Assembly: GCA_020698575.1 (NCBI GenBank)
Contig: CM036242.1
Coordinates: 41,598,662 to 41,662,661, forward strand
Direction of reading: 5' to 3'
DNA from: Bostrychus sinensis
Lineage: Eukaryota > Chordata > Actinopteri > Gobiiformes > Eleotridae
Length of the DNA: 64,000 nucleotides
A program made the translations under genes and the position numbers. Shown here in pieces: positions 56,001 to 64,000 of this stretch. The notes under the pieces are model-generated. The model had not been told where the DNA came from, searched no databases, and saw only the letters and a list, made by a program, of their open reading frames with translations. Numbering within the stretch: position 1 is the stretch's first letter; each line of letters opens with the position of its first letter.

Positions 56001-56453
56001 TTTTCCTTACCGAGAAGGAGGGTCTAAGGACAGGAGTGTCCTGGGTCTGTTTAGTGTAGTTATTGTTTGTGCTGATTGTGTGTTAAGTCTGATTGTGTGT
56101 TTATGTTTGATCAACTGTTTGTGAAGCCCTTTCAGGCGACTTTTGTTGTGATATTGGGCTATACAAATAAACCTGAATTGAACTTGAATAGCAACTAAGA
56201 AAGTCTGTAAAGGGTCATTTGTCCCTAATGCAGTCAGTTTGCTAAACAAGCACTGGTAAAGTATTAAGCAGCACTTTTTTCAAATGCTTAAATTATGGTG
56301 TTTTTCTGTACAAATTGTCTTTGGGATTTGTATACTGCAACCATGTCTTGTATTTATTGTATCATGTGTCCTTGTATTTGTTGTCCTGTGTGACTGATGG
56401 TGAACCAAAGACAAATTTCCATTAAATGGACAATAAAGTTAAAGTTAAAGTTA
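53016..56453 (+). mobile_element. Jockey/Rex1-group LINE, defective, inserted in the family E element
   Basis: The open frame at 53113-54003 begins with leader-like sequence, then at about 53400 jumps to the last part of an endonuclease domain ('TLDLCFGNIN', 'PPIGKSDHNVIHLLPKYRQ'). Most of the endonuclease is deleted. It continues with 'CEERLKDCFETTNW', 'KPWLTRDLK', 'NPRQAWEGLNRMMG'. After frame breaks the reverse transcriptase follows: 'INPHKAPGPECLGGRILK', 'WKTSIIRPLPKK', 'NFRPIALTSVLAKCMERVV', 'PQGCVLLPVLFSLYNNALQ', 'KYADDMAIVGL', 'HSLLINVDKTKELVLN', 'FKYLGTHIDFSLN', 'GRRYKIPLA'. An L2 fragment interrupts it at 55373. The last coding part resumes at 56189 as 'KGSFVPNAVSLLNKHW' and a stop. 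The tail is tandem AAAGTT at 56435-56454. Stops at 54468 and elsewhere show it is dead. Confidence 0.9.
55373..56188 (+). mobile_element. L2 LINE 3' fragment nested in the LINE, with TAGCA duplication
   Basis: It starts with 'FKVRLKTFLFEKAYGQGS' and a stop, the end of an L2 ORF, followed by an L2-type 3' UTR and the terminal 'tgaagccctttcaggcgact', 'tatacaaataaacctgaatt'. The flanks TAGCA (55368-55372 and 56189-56193) are a 5-bp duplication. Removing the fragment rejoins '..KIPLA' to 'TKKVCKGSFVP', restoring the usual end of the host LINE. Confidence 0.9.
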
Positions 56454-56572
56454 AAACGGTTCACATACGAGACTGATGGAGGTCACATATAAATATAATG
56501 TGAACAACCATGCAAAAAAATCAGATTCCAACAAAAAAATTAGAATTAAGATCTGCAGTGTATGTGTAGCTT

Positions 56573-56898
56573 ATGTTTGGCAGCAGCCCCCAAGTTTATT
56601 CAGAGATGCCATCAGTAGCTTTTTTTCTGTGCTCATTATGCACACTTCCTATTTTGGCTCATTATAACAGTAATAACCAATTGCAAGATTTTATTTTGAT
56701 TTTTGTAACACTATAGGGAGGTTGGCTAGGTTTTTCTGATTGGCTGGCAAATGTGCAACAAAACTATGTCAACCAGGAGAGGCTTAAAACAAACACAGTG
56801 AGTGAAGTGTGACCGATGATTTACTGAAGGAATAAACTTTGGTGCTTAGACCTCGACAGGTAGAGACATCGGCGTTGAGATGAAGGGAGAGTTTTATA
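56573..56898. other. Non-coding spacer
   Basis: Nothing recognised in this stretch. Confidence 0.4.
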
Positions 56899-57351
56899 CA
56901 CTGTAAAAAAAAAAAAAGTTGCAAAAACTCAAGGCAACAGGATTCCTTGAGATTTTTGAATTTTGTGGCCAACTCAAAATCTCAAATTTTTCAACAACAA
57001 ATATTTTTTGTTCACCTAATTTGATGCTCATACAATTTTTTTTAAATTCATCTTACAGTCAACTTACTATCCATTATTTAGAAAAATGTGTTAATATTGA
57101 TAAAAATAAAAAATAAATTTAACAAAAGAATAATACATTTTCTGAACAATGGATAGTAAGTTGGCTGTAAGATGACTTAATCAAATTAATGACATGCGTA
57201 AAACCTAAAATTTTAAAGTTTTTAGACATATGAACATCAAATTAAGTGAACAATATTAGTTGTTAAAAAGTTGAGATTTTGAGTTGGCCCCCAAAATCTT
57301 GAGGGATCCTGTTGCCTTGAGTTTTTGCAACATTTTTTTTTTTTTACAGTG
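56899..57351. mobile_element. Foldback MITE (family FB), copy 9
   Basis: Begins CACTGTAAAA and ends TTACAGTG, with TA on both sides. The arms 'aaactcaaggcaacaggatt' and 'gggatcctgttgccttgagt', and 'tacagtcaacttactatcca' and 'tggatagtaagttggctgta', face each other. It is one of the cleanest palindromes in the window. Confidence 0.9.
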
Positions 57352-59094
57352 TAGATTAGTTAAGGAACTAATGCCTCCAGGGCCTAGACATTGGTGATGG
57401 TAAAGAGGATGAGCAGAAGGAGGAGAGGCTGAGGAGGCTGATGGTTCTGCTGCTGCGGTGGAGTTAGGGATGGAGAAGAGCAGCTGTACAGCAGGATGAC
57501 TGAGGAGCGAGGGCGTGTATGTATAAAGTATTTACAGTATATGTGAATGGCTTTAAAGGTGATTGGCTGAGAGGCAGGTGGCAGGCTGTGATTGGCTGAC
57601 AATAGCGGACAGGTGAGAGGGTGTAGACCGGGAAAAAGAAATCTTCCTGGTTGAATTTATGCTACAGCTTCACATCTCTGCACTCAGGTCTGATGCAGCA
57701 GATGCATGCTTTTGTGCATCCCTCAGGTCTCAAGAACTTGGACTCAAGTCATTCTTCTGAGGCTCCAGCTTGAGCTTGAGACTTGAGAACCAACAACTAA
57801 TAATTTAGACTCGATCTTGACCCAAAAAGTACAGTGGCCCTGAAGAGCAAGTTACACCAAGAAAATTAAAAACATGCAACAAAAACATAAACTGAAAACA
57901 CACACAAATTTGAAAACACACGCACAAATACAAAAAACAAAAACATGCCCACTACAGCAAATGAGTTCTGCTGTTTGTTGTTTTTGCTTCAGTTTGTTTT
58001 TGAATTTGTGTGTGTGTTTTTGATTTTTTTTGGTGTGACTTGCCCTTCGTGGCCATTGTAAAAAAGCCTAAAGTTTCACAGTATGCATAAACACTGTGTC
58101 ATGCGAGTATGCACTATTGCACACCCAACTGAAATCATGCTTTTTTTTTCTTGCACACTTTTTGGAGCCAACCTTCATTTTCACGTCATCAGATCCCTTT
58201 GTCCATTGTTAATATACAGTCTCAATGTCCATCACAGAGATCTATGCTGTTATTTTAAAATCACCATTTTCTGATGTATTGACCTTATGTGTAACTAAGC
58301 CACCCTTTAAGCCTGAATATGTAGTTGAAATTACTCCACAGAATACTACATGCTTCAGTCTAAGTGCCGTTCTTGTTTGGTGCCATTATCCACCAGCTCT
58401 TTCCTTCGTTTTTGCCTGTTCACATTTTCAAAGGTGGCACAGTTCTCTCCACAAATGGCTTAATCTCTCTCGGAGCGCTCTGTCCTCCCACGCGGCTACA
58501 TTCAGACAAGTGCCACCGCCGGTCTACTTTGCCAGCGGGAAAAAAATAATGTGTTACTGAATGACCGTTGCGTAAGGTTTATCTTTATTTAAGCACACAG
58601 GAGTGGAAATGGTATTTGCATTTTAAAGGGCTCGAAATTATCCCGAGCACCCTTGAGCTCCTGATCCGTTTGTTGTGAACCCATATTTTGTTCAAGTGCT
58701 TAACACATAACTGAATAATTGCGTTTAGTGTTAATAAGATGCATGTGATTACTATTTATGAATGGCATATGCAAGTACTTTTCAAGTACGAGATGCCCTT
58801 CCTTACGCAATCCCGGCTTGTGACCCCTGTGGCTGTTTTATATTTTACACTTATTTTCAGAGCCAGCCATAGCTCTGTAGGCGTCCTATAGGCAAGATTT
58901 TAAATAAAACTAAAACAGAATATAGGCTACATTTGAGAAGCATTATCGCTGATTTCGTGCCACTCCCTGGGTTGTGCCCTGATGTATTTTGTAGAAGGTT
59001 TTTATGAAGTACGATAGGGTCTCAGGGTCCTCCCCCAGGAAAATTTGAACAAAACAAATGCAATTTCCCTTCTGATGCATTTTAGATGATCATA
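57352..59094. other. Non-coding spacer
   Basis: No exon recognised. 57680-57830 holds a fragment of the 'gactcaagtc' repeat type seen at 50300-51600. 57840-58070 is a low-complexity stretch of 'aaaacacacacaaattt' motifs facing 'gtttttgaatttgtgtgtgt'. 58790-58830 is a short SINE-like fragment ('atgcccttccttacgcaatc'). Frames at 58083-58560 show no known domain. Confidence 0.45.
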
Positions 59095-59590
59095 TTTCAG
59101 GCAGAGCTGAAGATGCTGAGCTTCTCTTTGGGAGTGATGAGGATGGACAGGATTAGAAATGAGTACGTCAGAGAGACAGCTCATAGGGTAGACTTCATTG
59201 ATCCCTGTAGGGAAATTTGTTCTCTGCATTTGACCCATCCCTCACTGCCACTGGGGCGACCTGTCAGGAGCAGTGGCAGCAGCAGTCACGGGGCAGCGCC
59301 CAGGGACCCTTCTCCAGATTTTAAGCCAGGATCCTGGTCAGGAGTTTCTACAGCTGGAGGATTAGGCTGTGGTGCATGTTTTTATGTTGACGAGAAACCA
59401 GATCACCAGGAGAAAACCCACCCAGACACAGGGAAAACATGCAAACTCCACACAGAAAGGCCAGGTCCAGGAATCAAACCCGGGACCTTCTTGCTGTGAG
59501 GCAAGGAGATGAAGTCAGAGAGGCCAGACTGAGGTGGTTTGGACATGAACAGAGGAGGGACAGTAGAAGGATGATAGATGATCATATCTG
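59095..59590 (+). mobile_element. LINE C-terminal fragment carrying a reverse SINE, copy 2
   Basis: It has the same LINE ('KMLSFSLGVMRMDRIRNEYV', then 'EARLRWFGHEQRR'-like sequence in broken frames) with the same SINE at the same place as 51940-52600. The SINE part is 59195-59505, and its tRNA-like head is shortened. The copy ends soon after 'gaggagggacagtagaagga'. Confidence 0.75.
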
Positions 59591-59702
59591 ATTTTCAGCA
59601 AAAAGGAGACAAATTATGATTTTACTTTTCTTCAAGTTTCAAGGCAAAACATTGTTTCTTGTAACAGCTCTACACAGACTGGAGCATTGTGTGATTTAGC
59701 TT

Positions 59703-59970
59703 CACTGTAAAAAAAATAAAATAAAAAAAAAAAAGAGGTGAAAACTCAAAAACTCAAAGAACAATGGATAGTAAGTTGGCTGTAAGGTGAGTTAAACAAA
59801 TAATGACAGTGAGTAAAACTTAAAATTTTAGTTTTTTTAGACGTATGAACATCAAATTCGGTGAACAGTTAAGTATTATTTGTTGATGTTGAGTGGGCCC
59901 CAAAACTCAAAAACCTTGAGGGATCCTTGAGTTTTTCAGTTTTCGCAATTTTTACATTTTTTTTACAGTG
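59703..59970. mobile_element. Foldback MITE (family FB), copy 10, left arm mostly deleted
   Basis: Begins CACTGTAAAA and ends TTACAGTG followed by TA. After 'gaaaactcaaaaactcaaag' it jumps to the right half ('aacaatggatagtaagttgg', 'ctgtaaggtgagttaaac', 'aaaaccttgagggatcc'). Confidence 0.85.
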
Positions 59971-60531
59971 TATTATTTCACAAGCTGTTTATGATTATAT
60001 CTCCACGAGTAAGAAGTCAATTGTCATCAAACAAAAAGTGACTTAAAGCTTGACAAGTGTAGAACACATCTATGGACTCAGAACTCTCCCCAGTGTCCAT
60101 AATTGGGTATATACTGTTATTGATCATTCAGTCTGCACCCTGAGCATTTGCCTGTATCGCCCATGCCACGAACCTGCTCTGCGTATTTTATTTTTAAACT
60201 GTTCTACTTTTTATGCGCCAAGCAGAAATCTGAGTGTTACCATCACCATAGGCTGTGCTGATGCGCTTGTATGTGTAGGCGTGTTTACCGGGATGTGTCC
60301 GTGTCTCTTTAACCCAGTGATTCAGTCTCAGAGCAGACTGTGGGTGCCTCGGACGCCCCACCGTTGTATCCTGGGGCGGTGATCGCACATCACTTGAGCC
60401 GATACGCTCCCAAATCCCAAATCTGCAGGGAAAAAAAAGCGGTGGAGGTAAACAAGTGGAAGTGACCTCAGAACAGTGTCTTCGGGCAGCACTGGCTCAG
60501 TCTGGTTTTATGGATCACACTTCTTCTCCTA
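59971..60531. other. Non-coding spacer
   Basis: Frames at 60050-60388 on both strands have no recognisable domain. Nothing else seen. Confidence 0.4.
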
Positions 60532-61576
60532 CACTGTAAGAAATGTACCTTCACATTAACAGTAAAATACTGGCAGCAGGGTTGCGAGCATTTTGCTGTT
60601 AACTTACAGCACTGGTACTGTTTTAATATATAACAGTGAGTTACTGTAATCTGATAACAGTAATTTACTGTCAATTACACAGTGGCACTGTATTTTAAAC
60701 CCAGTAGTTACTGTTATTTATACAGTAGTACTGTACTGATCTAATGTCAGTATTTTACTGTAATGTCTACAGATGTACTGCTCTGATGTGGAGACAAGAA
60801 ATATCTTATCTCTTTATGTAAGACAATGCTAGGAAAGAGAACTTACTGTTAGCCAAAGTGTACTGTTTCATTTTGCTAGTGGTGTGGAACATAAATAGAG
60901 CTGAATATATTCCCTTAAACCATAAAAAAATATAAGTCAACTTTGGCTTTAATTTAAATTGATTTCAAAATTCACATTGATAACATTTTTAGATGTCTCC
61001 ATGTTATAAAGAACAAATACTCTTGGTATTTTTACACAGTAGTTCAAAATAACCTTATTTTTCTGGACTTCAGGGGGGGCTGACTGTTACCACCTTTTCT
61101 GCACAACCCTTCGTCTTCTTCAAGATAATCTCTCCTGAAGTGGCCTTTCTGGTCTTAATCCAGCAAGAAAAAACACATTGCCTGAGATTAGGGCTTCATA
61201 AAGAAGTCATCAAATAATTTATAGTGGATATAATTGATTTGAATAGATAATAAATATTACTTACTTTGCTGCTGGTTATTTCAGCCGAGGCATTGCCCAC
61301 AGGACACAGTGCTCTCACCTAAACAACAAGACTGGAGCAGAAAACTGGAATAAGTGACTGAGCACCATTCATGGGATGTCAATGTTTTAAACTGAATACA
61401 CATCGCACAACTTACTTCTTTTATCTGAAGAGCGTCTTGCTGTGTTGATTCTACTTTCACAGATGGAGGAAAAGTTGTATTCCTCTTTTCTACAAAATAA
61501 AAAGTAATGTTACATGTCACTTCATGTTTTACTGGCTGGTATTTGCATAACCCACTGGATAATTGATTTCCACAGA

Positions 61577-61607
<31 letters not shown>

Positions 61608-62102
61608 AGCAAAGTAAGTACAAATCTTCTAGATATTAAGTGGTATTAAAATATAAGAAACAGTATTACCTCTGCATTAAAAAGCTGTAATCCCTTTCTA
61701 ACTAAAGCAGTTTTTGTTCAGGCTAACTGTTAGCTAAATGCACAGATCAGCATTGGTTTGTATAAGAACAGTAAAATGATGATAACATCAATAAGCATTA
61801 ACATCACAAGTAATAAAATGTGCTTTAACTTACCTTTGATTATCTCCAAAAAGTCAGGATTGAAGTGGATCATGTTTGAGTCCGAGCTGTGTCCTCTCTG
61901 AGAGCTCAGTGGCTGCAGTACAGCAGTGGACTGGGATTTTACTGTCAACTGCAGGATTCAAAATTTATTCCCAGAATGCAACACAGTTTACAGTATTATA
62001 CAATATTTTAGAAAAATTCCCAACAACTCAAACAGAACGAATTGCTACTGTTTTAAATGATTAACAGTAGGCTACTGTCATGTTTTTCTCATTTTTAACA
62101 GC
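60532..62102. mobile_element. Probable non-autonomous DNA element rich in ACAGTA/TACTGT motifs
   Basis: The left end is CACTGTAAGAAATGTACC with 'aacagtaaaatactggcagc'. The right end has 'aacagtaggctactgtcatg' and 'tcatttttaacag', an eroded inverted match. ACAGTA and TACTGT words are dense in the first 250 bp and recur near the end. This matches a widespread fish repeat type. The interior (60790-61960) is non-coding with a T-run at 61578-61608. Confidence 0.55.
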
Positions 62103-62112
62103 AATTTCTTTC

Positions 62113-62525
62113 TTTTGCCATAAAACACCAGAACACGACATATTGTGTGCAGCTCTGTCCTTATTTGTGAACAGGGACAGCAGCAGAAGCCAGTTGTACA
62201 AAGACTGAGTTTGTTTGAATGTGGTGGTTACCTGGGATGTCAGCGGGACTTTACTGTTGTTAAAATGGAAACAGGACGAAGACAAAAATCCCACAGAGGA
62301 CTGAACAACAACAAGGACTTCAGCAGAACCAACAGGTAATGAAGGAAAGACCTAAACGCTGTTCATCAGCTCAGAGAAGTTATTATATTCACTCTGCTTC
62401 CATATTCATAAGATGCGCTGCAGATAAACTGGCTGCGATAGGCCAGCTCCAAATCGACCGGAGAGAAACACTTCTCTGTGAGAAACCAGGGTGTCCTGCT
62501 TTTGAAAAGAGATACCTGAGGCTAT
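62113..62525 (-). mobile_element. Dispersed repeat family B, copy 3, minus strand
   Basis: 'ttttgccataaaacaccaga', 'cagcagcagaagccagttgt', 'aaaatcccacagaggactga', 'ctcagagaagttattatatt' and 'ccggagagaaacacttctct' are the reverse complements of blocks in copies 1 and 2. It ends 'gtcctgcttttgaaaagaga'. The part containing the telomeric units in copy 1 is absent. Confidence 0.75.
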
Positions 62526-64000
62526 GAGATACCTGATATTTACTCTATGTTCTATCTACAAGCAAGGACCACACCACAATAACAAGATCTGAGATGTTAA
62601 TTGGCGGAAGGACTGGATAAGATGAATGAATGATAGAGATGAAGATGAAGAGGGATGAAGAGGGATGAAGAGATAGCGTGCAGGAGATGAGCACTCTAGT
62701 CTCGATGCAGAGAGGAAAAAGAAAAGTAGATGACATAATGGGAGGTATGAGGACACATGGAGGGTGGGGTCGAGAGAGGCAGGCAGTGTTGGATGAATTT
62801 CTTTGCAGGTTTAAAAAGGGTTACTGAGGAAATGGGAGGTGTCATTGAGGACTTGTTGATGATGATGGTCTTGTGGTTTATTTAGATTTTACACCAATTT
62901 ATTTTGAACTGGGTTTCCAGACGTACAAGCCTCTACATTTTAATGAACATAGAATCCATTTCTTGTTCTGTCGGCTGCGTCAAGACAGAGATGTGATGCC
63001 TTATATACATATCTATATATATCTACTTCCTGACTTGTTGCCAGTCAACCCAGTTAGTTGCAAAATGCTCCTCTAGTTTTTTTCAATCAGTTACATATTT
63101 TTTTCCAGCCTCACTGTAAAAATCAATATCAACATGAATTAAAATGACTTGAATTTAGGTTATTATTCTTGATTTAATTTTATAATAGATTAGATTGATT
63201 TACTAATATGGCTAGATTAATTGACTTGTTTCAAGTAATTTCTGTCTTGTTTCAATCCACTTTGACTTAATTCAAGCAAACCTATCTGCTATCTAATGGG
63301 CTAAGAAAATTTTCACTTACAACCCTGGCAGATAATTCAGCTTGAAATAAGTAAAAAATGGCTGCAGTCTGGTACAGTTTTTCTGACAGACTCCAATTCA
63401 CACTGAGTGCGTTGAGTGTGCAGCACGTCTCCGACCAGAGACAGCTGGGAGACCATGAGTTCACAGAGAGCTGCATGTAAAAAGCCAGATTTGCCTGTCC
63501 AACCATGATCTATTCATTTGGAGATTTAACCACAACTGAAGCACAAAAGTCACAGAAATATATACTTCCACCCTTTGTATTTAAATACTTTCTTTTTTTC
63601 TCAGGTTTAATGGTGTCCAATCTCGTTTGTGATCTCATGTCTTTGGTTAAGATGTAATTTTTCATTGCGAGTGAGCGACAGTCTGCTCTTTGGTTTTTAT
63701 TTTGAAATTTACCGGATCGTCTTCACTGGTCCCAGGTCTGACTTCCTGTCTGGTTTCATCTGCTCTTTTCAGCTTTGTGCATGAGTGCTCCAGCATCCAT
63801 CAAAAACAGACTTGATTAATTTTTCTATCAGCGCACCGGAAACGTACTGCGGTGTGGACTCACACAGCGACTTGCATTGCGTCTACTTGTTGCGGCGGTC
63901 GTATGGGGCACGTAACGGACACACAACAGGTTCAGTGTGAATAAGTCTGGCTTATGTCAAATCATGTGACTTAAGTCTCCCACCTCTGCATCTTAACTGG
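62526..64000. other. Non-coding sequence to the window end
   Basis: No exon recognised. Two copies of 'gaagagggatga' lie at about 62648-62670. A repeat-like stretch ('ctcactgtaaaaatcaatat', 'gacttgtttcaagtaatttc') lies at 63110-63370. The last 150 bp have 'gcgtctacttgttgcggcgg' and 'gtatggggcacgtaacgg', possibly the edge of a DNA transposon that continues past the window. Confidence 0.4.

Larger units (their letters stand above)
52642..56572 (+). mobile_element. Non-autonomous TIR element family E, copy 2, broken by LINEs
   Basis: The left part (52642-53014) starts GGCTACGTTCACACTGCAG and follows copy 1 (17281-18030) to 'aaaggtgaca'. The right part (56455-56572) resumes with 'acggttcacatacgagactg' and ends 'ctgcagtgtatgtgtagc'. 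The 3.4 kb between is a LINE that itself holds an L2 fragment. Some family E sequence at the junction was lost (compare copy 1 from about 17670 to 17905). Confidence 0.88.

Noticed and set aside
1..64000. CRISPR array, prokaryotic operon or phage-like system
   Set aside because: The tandem repeats have no spacer pattern, and the spliced gene and fish retroelements show a vertebrate genome.

Overview
The window is a piece of a vertebrate, almost certainly teleost, nuclear genome. It has large introns, no operon-like gene packing, and fish-type repeats on almost every kilobase: a Rex3/RTE LINE with its GATG tail, L2 LINEs with (ATT)n tails, a Penelope-like remnant, tRNA-derived SINEs, and many non-autonomous DNA transposons with terminal inverted repeats.

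The only host gene I can recognise is EFL1 (elongation factor-like GTPase 1, also EFTUD1/Ria1), on the + strand. Its last three coding exons are at 7247-7719, 18159-18343 and 32031-32219. They are separated by introns of 10.4 and 13.7 kb, have canonical splice sites and compatible phases, and end in the conserved C-terminus with a TGA. Earlier exons lie before the window or were not recognised in the first 7.2 kb. EFL1 works with SBDS to release eIF6 from late cytoplasmic pre-60S ribosomes.

Layout. 1-7246: upstream intron or flank, with two foldback MITEs, a TIR transposon split by a LINE (4506-6486) and a hAT MITE. 7247-32219: the EFL1 3' half. Its introns carry foldback MITEs, a broken copy of the end of the first exon (9122-9201), several hAT-type elements, nested Rex3 and L2 fragments, and a 3.7-kb (GTA/GTG)n array at 27047-30763. 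32291-34161: a TIR element about 70 bp past the EFL1 stop, holding a 1.1-kb minisatellite with a 21-bp period. 34-64 kb: no recognisable host exon, only transposon fragments and unique spacer. A three-level nest lies at 52642-56572: a TIR element, a LINE in it, and an L2 in the LINE.

The most distinctive element is a foldback MITE of about 450-550 bp (TIR CACTGTAAAA) that is a near-perfect palindrome along its whole length. At least eleven copies lie in 64 kb, five of them in the EFL1 introns. I see no sign of a new enzymatic or defence system. The interest is in repeat architecture, and in repeats close to EFL1 splice sites and its 3' end. Superfamily names for non-autonomous elements are inferences from TIR and target-site patterns.
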